64,000 nt of DNA from Gemmatimonadota bacterium (GTDB taxonomy: Bacteria > Gemmatimonadota > Gemmatimonadetes > Gemmatimonadales > GWC2-71-9). Where the stretch lies: the NCBI GenBank assembly GCA_029863245.1, contig JAOTVV010000017.1, positions 1-64,000 of the forward strand, in the 5' to 3' direction. The notes below the pieces were generated by a model. That model did not search any database. It saw only the letters and a list, made by a program, of their open reading frames with translations, and was not told where the DNA came from. The position numbers and the translations under genes are program-made. Positions within the stretch are counted from its first letter, which is position 1. The number at the start of each line of letters is the position of its first letter. Positions 28,748 through 38,222 of the stretch are shown one piece after another.

Positions 28748-29089
28748 TCACACGAGACCGAGACGGCGCAGCACCTCCGCCCGCCGGATGCCCGCAATGG
28801 TGACCCGCTTGCGCCGGCTTCGGTGGCCTGCGACGATCTGCACCGCCGCTCGCGGCACACCAAGGCGCTGCGCCAGGAAGTCGATGAGCGCCTGGTTCGC
28901 CGCTCCGTCCACCGGCGGGGCCGAAAGCCTGACCTTGATGGCTTCACCGTGCCAGCCACTCACCTCCGTCTCGCGGGCACGAGGCTGCACGTGGAGGTTG
29001 AGCGTTGTCTGGTCCACGTCGTCAGCTGTGGTCTTGCTGTCGGCCGCATCATCGCGCACGGTCGCTGTCCCCTCCGGGCTCAATGTCAC
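28748..29089 (-). CDS. DUF167/YggU-family protein
   Basis: Small protein of 113 aa. The conserved DUF167 pattern is seen: LNLHVQPRARETEVSGWHGEAIKVRLSAPPVDGAANQALIDFLA then RRKRVTIAG. GTG at 29089 overlaps the YggT stop as GTGA and is preferred; a longer frame upstream is only a shadow of the yggT gene. yggT and yggU are neighbours in many bacteria, including E. coli, so the pair is conserved. Molecular function unknown. Confidence 0.87.
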   Translation of the reverse strand: MTLSPEGTATVRDDAADSKTTADDVDQTTLNLHVQPRARETEVSGWHGEAIKVRLSAPPVDGAANQALIDFLAQRLGVPRAAVQIVAGHRSRRKRVTIAGIRRAEVLRRLGLV

Positions 29090-29649
29090 AGGAGCCCGAG
29101 GATCATGCCCCGCAGCAGGAGGATCAGGAACCACGCAATGATGGGTGTGATGTCGATCATGCCCAGCGGCGGCACGATTCGCTGCAGCGGTTTCACGATC
29201 CAGTCGGTGAGTACGTAGAACGGACGCATCCAGCGGTTGAACGGTCCGAGCCCCAACCACGAACCAACGACCCGAACGATGAGGGCGATCAGCAGGACCC
29301 CAGACCCGTAGTAGACCACGAGTCCAATCAGGCCGCTCACGCCTTGTTCCGCGGCGCGGGCCGTCCGGCGGACCGTCATCGCGACCCAGTCCATGGCCGT
29401 GATGACCAGGATCCCGCCGACCACGCTGATGCCGAGTAGCCACCACCCTGCCTGCTGCGGGTTACCGCCGCGCTTGAGGAGATACGACTCCAGCGGTTGG
29501 AGCACGGGGTCCGAAACCTTGCGAACCAATTGGCCCGTCCGACCGAACGGGTTGATGCGCCGGGTCCGGACGGCCCACGTGCCGGCGGCAACCGCGCCGC
29601 TGAACACGAAAACTCCGAAGACGGTGTACCGGATCAGATCGAATAGCAC
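29086..29649 (-). CDS. yggT: YggT-family membrane protein
   Basis: A 187-residue integral membrane protein with about four helices. The conserved C-terminal YggT block is visible: SWLGLGPFNRWMRPFYVLTDWIVKPLQRIVPPLGMIDITPIIAWFL (positions about 132-178 of the protein). An N-terminal extension of two helices precedes it. Homologues are linked to osmotic stress and, in some phyla, to cell-division clusters. It overlaps the DUF167 gene and probably shares its transcript. Confidence 0.88.
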   Translation of the reverse strand: MLFDLIRYTVFGVFVFSGAVAAGTWAVRTRRINPFGRTGQLVRKVSDPVLQPLESYLLKRGGNPQQAGWWLLGISVVGGILVITAMDWVAMTVRRTARAAEQGVSGLIGLVVYYGSGVLLIALIVRVVGSWLGLGPFNRWMRPFYVLTDWIVKPLQRIVPPLGMIDITPIIAWFLILLLRGMILGLL

Positions 29650-29781
29650 GTGCGTTGGCCCTTGGCTCCCTCGTCCTCAGACGGCTTCGGCTCGACCGCG
29701 TCCACTCCTGCATGGCGGCAATGCACCGCAAGGTCTCGTGATGCCGGGCCCCCCGTCAAGGGAGGGTGGAGTGCGAAGGTA

Positions 29782-29810
29782 TGGTTGGCTTCCGTGTGGG
29801 GACGTATACA
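29782..29810 (+). promoter_or_regulatory. Possible promoter of the deacetylase-like gene
   Basis: TATACA at 29805-29810 is a good -10 box; the -35 region (TGGTTG, 17-bp spacer) is weak. If real, translation must start downstream of about 29816, which favours the TTG at 29859 preceded by a run of G that can serve as ribosome binding site. Confidence 0.35.
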
Positions 29811-29858
29811 TCTTGTAGTCCACGAGGGCGCGTCTGCCGCAGCGTGGTGGGGGGAACG

Positions 29859-31658
29859 TTGGGCCTACTCGATTTCCCAATCAAGATCGGACGATGGATC
29901 CGGTACGGCCTCAGACCGCCGGAACTCGTGATCGTACATCATCCCCGGTATGCGGCGCTGAAGATGGGGAGGCTGTTCGACTCGGCGCGGGCCGACAAGA
30001 TCTTGGCCTTCCTCACGGATCGGGATCTGGTGCGTCGCCAGGACGTCAGTCTGCCACGCCCCTCGTCGCTCGAGAACATCTTGCGCGTGCATGGCCCGGG
30101 CTATGTCGAGTCGCTGGCTGATCCGAGCGTCGTCGCAGCGATCCTCGGCGTACCCGTCGGCGAGAAGCAGGTGCAGGAGGCCCTGGACCTGTTTCGTCTC
30201 GCTGTCGGCGGTACCATTCAAGCCACTCGTCTGGCGCTCCGCACGGGGAAGGTGGCAGTCCACTTGAGTGGCGGGTTTCACCACGCCAAACCTGATGAAG
30301 GAATGGGATTCTGCGTCTACAACGACGTGGCGACTGCCATTGCCCGTCTCCGCGCCCGGGGTTTTGACGAGCCCATCCTGGTCGTGGACCTCGATCTCCA
30401 CGATGGAAACGGCACGCGTGCGGCGTTTGCCACCGATCCGACCGTCTACACCTTCTCGATTCACAACATCCACTGGGACGAGCACGCGGCAGTAGCATCG
30501 ACCAGCATGGCGTTGGGAAGCGACGTGACCGATGAGAGGTTTCTTGCGACCCTGACCGAGCTGTTGCCCCCGATCGTCGATCGTCACCGGCCGGGACTGG
30601 TAGTCTACGTCGCCGGCGTCGATGGTGCGGCGGACGATGCGCTTGGTGACTGGCAGCTGACCGCCGAGGGCTTGCTCGAGCGGGATCGATTCGTGGTCGG
30701 GCTGCTCCGGAATGAGACCAAAGCTATCCCGCTCGCCATCGTGCTGGCCGGAGGATACGGATCGTCGGCATGGCGGTATTCGGCCCGCTTCTTCGGGTGG
30801 CTTGTCAGGGGTGAGGTGGTCGAGCCTCCCGATGATGCCGAGATGGTGCTCCGACGCTTTCGGGCAATATCCCGAGGCTGGGACACCGAGAGTCCGGCGA
30901 CCAAGGACGAGGACGATTGGGGTCTCACGGAAGAGGACCTGCTCGGGCTCGTCACGCAACAGGAGACACGGTTTCTCGGGACCTTCTCCCGATACGCGGT
31001 CGAGCTGCAACTCGAGCAGTTGGGCATGCTGGACAAGGTCAGAGACTTCGGGTTCAACTCACCGACACTCGTGCTCGACGCCCCTCGGGGACTCGATCAG
31101 GTTCTCCGGCTCTACGGCAAACCGGACCGCACCGACCTGCTCATGGAGCTCAAGGCCTCCCGCAGCCGGAGCATCGTACCGGATGCCGAGGTGATCGAGA
31201 TCGGCTGGCTGCTGCTCCAGAACCCCCGCGCGGCCTTCACGACCAACCGTCCGCAACTCCCCGGGCAAGCGCATCCCGGACTCGGCCTGTTACGGGAAGT
31301 GGCAGGTTGGCTTATCGTGGTGTGTGAGCGGTTGCGGCTCGACGGCATTGCGTTTGTGCCGTCGCAGTACTACATGGCAGGCGTCGGGGCTCGGCATCTC
31401 AAGTTTGTCGATCCGGCCCGTCAAGGCCGATTCGAGGCGCTACACGCCGCGATCCGCACACTCGGGTTCGCGGGTGCCAATCGGGCGCTCAATGCCGGGG
31501 ATGTGATCGACGAGGCAACGGGTGATTCCGTGCGGTGGGAACCCCGACCCATGGTCCTGCCGGTCAGCGACAGGCTGCGGGCGATCGTGGCCGGTCGCCC
31601 CTACCGTGAGGAGGTCGACCGGGTCCGGTCGCGGGTCTCGTTCAGGTTGCGGAGATAG
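29859..31658 (+). CDS. Histone-deacetylase-superfamily enzyme fused to an unknown C-terminal domain
   Basis: About 599 aa. Residues about 20-330 form an HDAC/AcuC-type zinc amidohydrolase: HLSGGFHHAKPDEGMGFCVYND (charge-relay His pair), VVDLDLHDGNG (Zn Asp and His), AGVDGAADDALGDW (Zn Asp) and LAGGYG (catalytic Tyr), so the active site is complete. Residues about 360-599 belong to no family I know; they include LMELKASRSRS and FVPSQYYMAGVGARHLKFVD, which look conserved. Likely substrates of bacterial members are acetylated small molecules or proteins. The start is uncertain: TTG at 29859 is favoured, with in-frame ATG at 29766 and 29781 as alternatives. Confidence 0.88.
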   Translation: MGLLDFPIKIGRWIRYGLRPPELVIVHHPRYAALKMGRLFDSARADKILAFLTDRDLVRRQDVSLPRPSSLENILRVHGPGYVESLADPSVVAAILGVPVGEKQVQEALDLFRLAVGGTIQATRLALRTGKVAVHLSGGFHHAKPDEGMGFCVYNDVATAIARLRARGFDEPILVVDLDLHDGNGTRAAFATDPTVYTFSIHNIHWDEHAAVASTSMALGSDVTDERFLATLTELLPPIVDRHRPGLVVYVAGVDGAADDALGDWQLTAEGLLERDRFVVGLLRNETKAIPLAIVLAGGYGSSAWRYSARFFGWLVRGEVVEPPDDAEMVLRRFRAISRGWDTESPATKDEDDWGLTEEDLLGLVTQQETRFLGTFSRYAVELQLEQLGMLDKVRDFGFNSPTLVLDAPRGLDQVLRLYGKPDRTDLLMELKASRSRSIVPDAEVIEIGWLLLQNPRAAFTTNRPQLPGQAHPGLGLLREVAGWLIVVCERLRLDGIAFVPSQYYMAGVGARHLKFVDPARQGRFEALHAAIRTLGFAGANRALNAGDVIDEATGDSVRWEPRPMVLPVSDRLRAIVAGRPYREEVDRVRSRVSFRLRR

Positions 31659-31668
31659 GACCCGGGTC

Positions 31669-34600
31669 TCACGCCAGCGCTTCGGTCACCAGGCGCAACT
31701 GCTCCGCGGCGTGCGCCGCGGGGTACCCTTCCGCCGGACTCGAGTGTTCCGGCCGAGAGACGTACCGCAGGTCGACCGGTTTCGGCAATGCGGCGCCGAT
31801 TGCCGGGATCGCCCACTTTCGCGCCCCCATGTTCATCGGCTCTTCCTGGAGCCAGACGACCTCACGCAGATTCGGGAACGCGTTGACGAGGGCGGCCACG
31901 TGACCCGCGGGGAACGGGTAGAGCAACTCCAATCGCGCGACGGCGACGTGTTTCGCCTCCGCGCGACGGTCGGAGCTGATGACATCGTAGTACACCTTTC
32001 CGGAGCACAACACCAGGCGCGTGACATCATCCCGCGTGCCGGGGAGGGTCGTGTCATCGAGGACCGGATGGAACCGGCCGGAGACCAGCTCGTCGGGATG
32101 CGACGTTGCCTGGGGCAGACGAAGCAGGCTCTTCGGCGTCATCATGACGAGAGGCCGGATCTCCGAGTGTTTCGCCTGGCGCCGGAGCAGGTGGAAGTAT
32201 TGTGCCGGGGTGGAGCAGTTGGCGACGCGGATGTTTCCCTCCGCCCCGAGAGCCAGGTACCGCTCGAGACGGGCGCTCGAGTGCTCGGGCCCCTGCCCCT
32301 CGTACCCGTGGGGTAGCAGCATCGTGAGCCGAGTGGTCTGTCCCCACTTCGCGAGACCGGCGATGATGAACTGGTCGATCACGACTTCCGCGCTGTTTGC
32401 GAAATCGCCGAACTGCGCCTCCCACAGCACGAGCGCCTCCGTCGCGGCCACGCTGTAGCCGTACTCGAACCCGAGCGCGGCGTACTCCGAGAGCGGGGAG
32501 TTGTGGAGCTCCATGGGGGCTCGAGCATCGACGAGGCTCTGAATCGGCGTGTAGGGCGCGCCGGTTTCGGCGTCGAACCACGTGAGGTGTCGTTGGCTGA
32601 AGGTCCCTCGCACGGTGTCCTGCCCGATGAGGCGGACCGGGACGCCCTCGGTCAGCAGCGACGCGTATGCCAGGGTCTCGGCGTGGGCCCAATCGATCGG
32701 TTTCCCCTCGGCAATGGCAGCACGCTGTCGGTCGATGACCCGTTTGAGCTTGCGGTTGATGCCGAACCCGTCGGGAACGCGATACAGTTCGTCGTTGAGC
32801 GCCCGCAGGCGCTCGGGTTCGAGCGCCGTGTTCGGCTCATCGACGCTGGTCCACATGCCGGAAATGCGTACCGGCTCTTCCCCTATCAGCGCGCCCTGCT
32901 TGAGGTCCTGCCGCAAACGCGTCTGCGTGTCCGTGAGCTCCCCGTACACGGTCTCGACCATCCGCTCTGCGCTGTCCGCATCGATGATCCCCTGATCCAC
33001 GAGCACCTTGGCGTACAGCTCGCGAACCGTCGGGTGGTCGTCGATGAGCTTGTACATGGTAGGCTGTGTGTATCGAGGCTCGTCACCCTCGTTGTGGCCG
33101 TGGCGCCGGTAGCCCACGAGGTTGACGACGACATCGCCGTGAAACTTCTCCCGGTACATCATCGCGAGCCGCACTGCCGATAGGCATGCCTCCGGGTCGT
33201 CGGCATTCACATGCACGATGGGTACGTCGAATCCCTTTGCCAGATCGCTTGCATAGTCCGTAGAGCTTGCCTCCCGCTGCGGGGTCGTGAATCCGATCTG
33301 GTTGTTGGCGATGAGGTGCAACGTCCCTCCGGTGCCGTACCCGTCGAGGCGCGCGAGGTTGAGCGTTTCCGCCACGACTCCCTGGGCGGCGAACGCCGCG
33401 TCCCCGTGGATCAAGAGCGGCAGCACGTGACTGCCGTCGTGCCGCAACTCGCGCGCCGAACGCTCCGACTGCCGGGCCCGGGCGTTGCCCACCACCACGG
33501 GGTCGACCGCCTCGAGATGGCTGGGGTTCGGCAGGAGCGAGACACCGATCTCCAGCCCGCGGCTGGTGACGAACGTCCCGTCCAGGCCATGGTGATACTT
33601 GACGTCGCCCGTGCCGCCCGCGGGTGTCAGGGTCTCCTCGACCTCGCGGCCGCCCTCGAATTCGGCCAACAGCGTCTCGTACGGGAGTCCGAGGATGTGT
33701 GCCAGGACGTTGAGCCGTCCGCGGTGGGCCATGCCCATCACCGCTTCGCGCGCGCCCTGGGCAACGGCCAACGCGAGCGCTTGGTGCACGATGGGCACCA
33801 GCATGTCGAGGCCCTCGATCCCGAAGCGCTTGTGGCCCAGGTAGTTCCGATGCAGGAACCGCTCGAGCGTGTCCACCTTCGTCAGCTCTGTCAGCAGACG
33901 GAGCTTGACGTCGTCTCGGAGCGGGTAGCGATGCTCGCCGGATTCGATGACGCGGCGCAGCCATACGCGCTCCTCCTGGTTAGCGATGTGCTCGATCTCG
34001 TACGCAATCGTCCCGCAATAGGTGTCGCGCAATCGTGGGAGCTGGTCCTCGAGCGTTTCGCCGCCGACGTACGTTTGCAGGACATCCGCCGGGATCTGGC
34101 GCATGATCTCGGGGGTGAGCCCCAGGTTGTGCGGCTCGAGTGCCGGATCGCCTCGGGGCGGGGTGCCGAGCGGGTCGAGTTGAGCCGCGAGATACCCGTG
34201 CGTGCGGAAGTTCCCCACCAGCGACATGGCGGCCGCGACGTGGTACAGCAGTTCGGGCACCGCCACGGCTTCGGCGGTCGACGACGCCCGAGCCGGCGCC
34301 GTACCCGCTCCGGCGGCCATGGCAGTCCGGAGGGTGGAGTCCAGCGCCATCTCGTCCAACCCCATTGCCCGGCCGATTACTTGGTAGAAGTCGCTCTTGC
34401 CCTGCAGGAGCTCGTCGAGCGTCTGCAGGAACATCCCTGACTCGGCGCCTTGGATGATCCGATGGTCGTAGGTGCTGGTGATGGTCATCAGCCGAATGCC
34501 GGCAACCGTCCGGATGGCACCCGTGGCGATGATCGAGCCCTGGCCCTTCATGAGGCGCGGCACGGACGCGACCGTGCCGATCGTCCCGGGGTTGGTCAGG

Positions 34601-35295
34601 GTGATCGTCGCGCCCATGTAGGCGTCCGGGAGGAGCTTGCTGTCTCGCGCGCCGGCGACGAGACGCTCGTACTCCGCGTGAAACTCGGCAAAGCTCAAGC
34701 CGTCGGCCTGCTTGATGACGGGCACCATCAGCTTGCGCTCACCGTGCTTGCCCACCGTGTCGACCGCCAGCCCCAGGTGCACCCCCTCGGGATCGACCCT
34801 GAAGTATTGGTCCCCATCCCGCACCAGCGCGTGCACCATCGGCGGGTACTGCCGGGCGGCCGCCACGATCGCCCAGCCGACGAAGTGGGTGAACGAGAGC
34901 TTGAGACCCCGTTCTTGCAGCTGCCGGTTGAACGATGACCGGACCGCCCACAGTCGCGAGACGTCGACCTCGCGGAACGACGTCGCCGTGGGGATCTCGA
35001 GCGAGTCCTCCATGTTCTTGACGAGACGCAACGCGGGGCCGGAGATCGGAGCGGTGAGGCGGTTGGGCGGTTGGGCGGTTGGTCCGTCGGCCGGCACCGG
35101 GGCGGACGGGGCACCTGTCGCAGGTGCTGTCTCCGTATCGAGAGCAGGAGTTCCTGGCACCGGCTCCTCACCCTTCATCCCGTTGTCGAACAGCCGCCGC
35201 CATTCCTCCGGGACCGACGCCGGATCCCGCAGGTAGTCCTCGTATAGCGCCTGTGCGAAGGCCGAATTGACCGTCTCGAAGATGTTTTCGAACAC
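31669..35295 (-). CDS. kgd: Multifunctional 2-oxoglutarate dehydrogenase/decarboxylase (OdhA/Kgd type)
   Basis: A 1208-residue protein. The N-terminal 45 residues (ALYEDYLRDPASVPEEWRRLF) match the E1o binding segment; a Pro/Ala-rich linker follows; residues about 95-330 are an E2 succinyltransferase catalytic domain without a lipoyl domain (FVGWAIVAAARQYPPMVHA, STYDHRIIQGAESG with the catalytic His); the rest is thiamine-diphosphate E1o (GMAHRGRLNVLAHILG, HGDAAFAAQGVVAET, RRHGHNEGDEP, LPHGYEGQGPEHSSAR). This is the architecture of mycobacterial Kgd and corynebacterial OdhA. The start is GTG. The linker contains an octamer repeat array in frame. Confidence 0.95.
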   Translation of the reverse strand: MFENIFETVNSAFAQALYEDYLRDPASVPEEWRRLFDNGMKGEEPVPGTPALDTETAPATGAPSAPVPADGPTAQPPNRLTAPISGPALRLVKNMEDSLEIPTATSFREVDVSRLWAVRSSFNRQLQERGLKLSFTHFVGWAIVAAARQYPPMVHALVRDGDQYFRVDPEGVHLGLAVDTVGKHGERKLMVPVIKQADGLSFAEFHAEYERLVAGARDSKLLPDAYMGATITLTNPGTIGTVASVPRLMKGQGSIIATGAIRTVAGIRLMTITSTYDHRIIQGAESGMFLQTLDELLQGKSDFYQVIGRAMGLDEMALDSTLRTAMAAGAGTAPARASSTAEAVAVPELLYHVAAAMSLVGNFRTHGYLAAQLDPLGTPPRGDPALEPHNLGLTPEIMRQIPADVLQTYVGGETLEDQLPRLRDTYCGTIAYEIEHIANQEERVWLRRVIESGEHRYPLRDDVKLRLLTELTKVDTLERFLHRNYLGHKRFGIEGLDMLVPIVHQALALAVAQGAREAVMGMAHRGRLNVLAHILGLPYETLLAEFEGGREVEETLTPAGGTGDVKYHHGLDGTFVTSRGLEIGVSLLPNPSHLEAVDPVVVGNARARQSERSARELRHDGSHVLPLLIHGDAAFAAQGVVAETLNLARLDGYGTGGTLHLIANNQIGFTTPQREASSTDYASDLAKGFDVPIVHVNADDPEACLSAVRLAMMYREKFHGDVVVNLVGYRRHGHNEGDEPRYTQPTMYKLIDDHPTVRELYAKVLVDQGIIDADSAERMVETVYGELTDTQTRLRQDLKQGALIGEEPVRISGMWTSVDEPNTALEPERLRALNDELYRVPDGFGINRKLKRVIDRQRAAIAEGKPIDWAHAETLAYASLLTEGVPVRLIGQDTVRGTFSQRHLTWFDAETGAPYTPIQSLVDARAPMELHNSPLSEYAALGFEYGYSVAATEALVLWEAQFGDFANSAEVVIDQFIIAGLAKWGQTTRLTMLLPHGYEGQGPEHSSARLERYLALGAEGNIRVANCSTPAQYFHLLRRQAKHSEIRPLVMMTPKSLLRLPQATSHPDELVSGRFHPVLDDTTLPGTRDDVTRLVLCSGKVYYDVISSDRRAEAKHVAVARLELLYPFPAGHVAALVNAFPNLREVVWLQEEPMNMGARKWAIPAIGAALPKPVDLRYVSRPEHSSPAEGYPAAHAAEQLRLVTEALA
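35056..35082. repeat. Octamer array 2, inside the kgd linker
   Basis: Three units of GGCGGTTG on the plus strand, read antisense by kgd as Pro/Asn/Arg/Thr-rich linker ([11 protein letters not shown]). The units are the G variant, which contains no stop codon in either strand. Confidence 0.8.
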
Positions 35296-35361
35296 CGGAG
35301 CCCGCTGGTTTCGTGTACCGTCTATGGGGAGAGGGAAGATACGGGGATTGTGGAGCGCTTG

Positions 35362-35390
35362 GTAGCGCGACCGGTCGCGGGAGCTACGCG
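35362..35390. repeat. Inverted repeat between kgd and the ATP-grasp gene
   Basis: A perfect 14-bp palindrome, CGCGACCGGTCGCG (35366-35379), flanked by GTAGC and GCTAC. It has no T run, so a terminator role is weak. It lies upstream of kgd and could be a processing site or an operator. Confidence 0.45.
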
Positions 35391-35402
35391 ATACCCCTAC
35401 CC

Positions 35403-38222
35403 CTAGGGTTTCTCAGGCGGTGGCGTCGCCAGGAAGCCTACCGCTTGCTCGAGATCGGCGTTCATGAGCACCCGCAACACTTCGCCGTCGCTCTCCCGGG
35501 GCACGTCGATCACTTTCAGCGTTTCGGCCAAGTGTGCAAACTCGGGAAGCATTTCTGGCAACACGTTGGTGGACCGCGTGAAGAAGCACTCCTGGAAGAC
35601 CGTGTCGGGCTCGTCCGGATACAAGGGCAGGTAACGGATGCCTGCTTCCACCAGGTCTTGGAAGAAATGGGTGCCGAATGACAGTTCGGGGACGTAGTTC
35701 CCTTTCTTGCGGGCCACCTCCACCAGCATCGCGGTGTTGTTGATATCCGAGTACGTGACGTTGACCCCGAGCTTGATGTCGCCACGGCTCCCCCACCGAC
35801 CAGGTCCGATGAGCACGAATCGTCGCTTGGGGAGCATCGCGTTGAGCTTGCCGACCGCGCGCGCGACGTCCGTGAGGTCCTCGTGGCTGGATAGCCTTCC
35901 GTATCCGTCGGGATCGACGTACACGATGTGAGAGATGGGCGGCACGCGTCCGTTGGCAACGTACCGGCGGGCCGAGAACAGGATCTTACTCTTCGGGAGA
36001 TCCCGGGGAATCGGATCGGGTGCGTGCTCCTCGGAGCGGCTCTGGGCCCGACATTGCAGGATGTACAGGTCCGATCCGTCGCTCGCGAACTCCACGTCTA
36101 CCGGCATGCCCAGCTGCTCGCTGAGCAGGGTGAACAGCGTCCGGATCTGCCGCAGGAACGGCGTCTTGCCGATCAGGCCCTCGAACGTGACCACGAAGTG
36201 GTCGGCGCCCCAGTCTGGCTCGAGTCCCATCGGCTCACGCAGTTCGTCACCCTGCATGACGGAGACCAGTCGTCGCGCGAGCCGGTACTTCTCTCCGTGC
36301 GCGCGAAGGAGATCGTGCAGATCGATCGTCTCGAATGTGTTGGTCTCGAGGTCGATCACATCGGCGCGCTTCGGTGAATACCGCTCGGCCTCGTCGGTGG
36401 TGACGTTCACGCGGAGCCCCGGTTGTCCGGGACTGACCAGGATGGGGTAGTCGTCACTCACACGATCGACGGCCCGCGTGCCCAGCCCGGCGACCATTCG
36501 TACGAGTCCGTCCTCACGCCGTATGCGCGGCGACCAGCGCATTTCCGCGTTGCTGAAGGCGACCCCCGAAAACGCCGGGAGGAAGTACTTTCCGATCCGC
36601 GTACCGACGACCTCCTGGATCAGGATGCCCATCTCCTCGCGGAAGTCCAGCAGTCCCCGTTCGGTCCGATACTCGATGGGGTCCGGCCCGAACACGGAGG
36701 CCCAGATTTCGGCCACGGCATCCTGGAGTGCCTCGAGGCGCTGTTGCTTGGTGCCCTGGTTGGCCAGAAACAGGCTCTTGTATTTTCCCGAGAACGACGA
36801 CCCCGCTCGATCCTCGAGCATGGACGAGCTGCGCACGATGAGTGGCCGGTCGTCGAAATCGTCGAGCACGGCGGACAGGCCTTTGGTGATCTCCGAAGTG
36901 AACCGTGAGTTCTTGAAGAACTGGATGACGAACGGATAGTCGCGGCGCACCCGATCGATCGGCATGTACTTGCGGTCATAGACTTCGTTCAGGCCGTTCG
37001 ATTGGATGAAGTCCAGTATGCCATCCGACGCCACGTACCAGCTGCGGGGAAACTTGACGTTCCGGAAGAGGTCGGTGTACTCGGTGGCGGATCTCACGAT
37101 CTGCTCCGCCTGGAACAGCCCGGCAGCCTTGCCGCCGAGTTTCCCCTGGCTTCGAGGCGGATAGACGATCCGGGGCATCAGATCGTAGAAATCCCGGACC
37201 GTCACGTGTTTCTTGGCCACGTTGATGAAGTCGAGCTGATCGAGGAACACCCGCCGCAGGAGCCCTACCTCGATGCTGGTGCGAAACGCGAGCGAGAGCT
37301 GCGACTCGTCGACTGCTGCATTCCGGTAGCGGAGCACAGCATCGCCGATTTCGTTCATGGTGGTCGACTGGTTCTCGAGCGCCTGGAGCAGGAAGACGCA
37401 CTTGTCCTCATTGATCCACGACTGAATCATCGAGACGATTGCCATCTCACTCAGGTGGCGGCCGGCCAGTTCAAACGTCCGCTCCACAAGACTTGGCGTG
37501 GCGCGCAATGCTTGACGCCGTTGTGGTCGGTTCTCGTCCCATTCGGCGTGCACGCCCCGTGCGGCCGGCAATTCCTCGTGCAGCAGCTCGCCCGCCTCTT
37601 CGATGCCATTCCAGCAGAGGTGGCGGACCATCCTGCGCGTGATGCGCTTCAGGAGCTCCTGGTCGGTCCGCATCAGAAACTCGACCAGCACGCGCCACGA
37701 TCGGCGATCGCGACTGGTGAGCTTGGCCACGACCCGTTCCCAGCTCTCTCGGTCCTGGCGAAGCCCCCGCTGCATGACCCAGAGGGCGATACGCTCCGCA
37801 ATGGCATCGATGAGTCGCCGTTCCTCCTTGAGGAACGGTCCCTCGTAGAGCGTCGGTCGTTCCTCCAGATAGGACACGGCGACGGTCCCGGTGATCTCTC
37901 CATGCACCCGGATGTCTGACTCCAAGGTCCAAGGGGTCGAAACGTGATCGTCCGGCTGATACGTGTTCCGGCCCATCGTGATCTTGGCCTGACAGATCTG
38001 TGGGTACTTCCAACCGGCCGGCATGACCAGGATCAGCTGACCAAAGACATCCGTTTCTTCATGCGCGGGGTGCCCGCCCAGGATCTCGTCGATCCGGTAG
38101 AGGCAGTTGAGCTCCTTGGCCCGCTCCTGCAGGTTTTCTAGCAGATGGTCGGCGGAGCGGTCGGGGTCGGTCACGGGTGCCGTCCTCGTCGGTGAGTTCT
38201 CACGTCCGGTACCATACTGCAC
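35403..38222 (-). CDS. PEP-synthase-like ATP-grasp protein with N-terminal GAF-like domain
   Basis: 939 aa. Residues about 20-150 form a sensor-like domain (MPAGWKYPQICQAKI, VSYLEERPTLYEGPFLKEERRLI) also found next to histidine kinases. A helical segment follows, then a PPDK/PEP-synthase ATP-binding domain from about 345 (GKLGGKAAGLFQAE, LIVRSSSMLEDRAGSSFSG, MGILIQEVVG). The swivelling phospho-His domain and PEP-binding barrel of true PEP synthase are missing. Instead the C-terminus has a block with IGPGRWGSRGDIKLG and SFGTHFFQDL. The start overlaps the upstream paralogue by 23 bp; a GTG at 38174 is an alternative. Confidence 0.82.
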   Translation of the reverse strand: MQYGTGRENSPTRTAPVTDPDRSADHLLENLQERAKELNCLYRIDEILGGHPAHEETDVFGQLILVMPAGWKYPQICQAKITMGRNTYQPDDHVSTPWTLESDIRVHGEITGTVAVSYLEERPTLYEGPFLKEERRLIDAIAERIALWVMQRGLRQDRESWERVVAKLTSRDRRSWRVLVEFLMRTDQELLKRITRRMVRHLCWNGIEEAGELLHEELPAARGVHAEWDENRPQRRQALRATPSLVERTFELAGRHLSEMAIVSMIQSWINEDKCVFLLQALENQSTTMNEIGDAVLRYRNAAVDESQLSLAFRTSIEVGLLRRVFLDQLDFINVAKKHVTVRDFYDLMPRIVYPPRSQGKLGGKAAGLFQAEQIVRSATEYTDLFRNVKFPRSWYVASDGILDFIQSNGLNEVYDRKYMPIDRVRRDYPFVIQFFKNSRFTSEITKGLSAVLDDFDDRPLIVRSSSMLEDRAGSSFSGKYKSLFLANQGTKQQRLEALQDAVAEIWASVFGPDPIEYRTERGLLDFREEMGILIQEVVGTRIGKYFLPAFSGVAFSNAEMRWSPRIRREDGLVRMVAGLGTRAVDRVSDDYPILVSPGQPGLRVNVTTDEAERYSPKRADVIDLETNTFETIDLHDLLRAHGEKYRLARRLVSVMQGDELREPMGLEPDWGADHFVVTFEGLIGKTPFLRQIRTLFTLLSEQLGMPVDVEFASDGSDLYILQCRAQSRSEEHAPDPIPRDLPKSKILFSARRYVANGRVPPISHIVYVDPDGYGRLSSHEDLTDVARAVGKLNAMLPKRRFVLIGPGRWGSRGDIKLGVNVTYSDINNTAMLVEVARKKGNYVPELSFGTHFFQDLVEAGIRYLPLYPDEPDTVFQECFFTRSTNVLPEMLPEFAHLAETLKVIDVPRESDGEVLRVLMNADLEQAVGFLATPPPEKP

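Noticed and set aside
33211-34440. Plus-strand open frame of 409 codons opposite kgd
   Set aside because: Antisense shadow of an unmistakable E1o coding region.
35342-35400. tRNA-like segment (a D-arm-like GGAGCGCTTGGTAGCGC)
   Set aside because: No T-arm, anticodon arm or 7-bp acceptor stem can be drawn; better explained by the GC palindrome.
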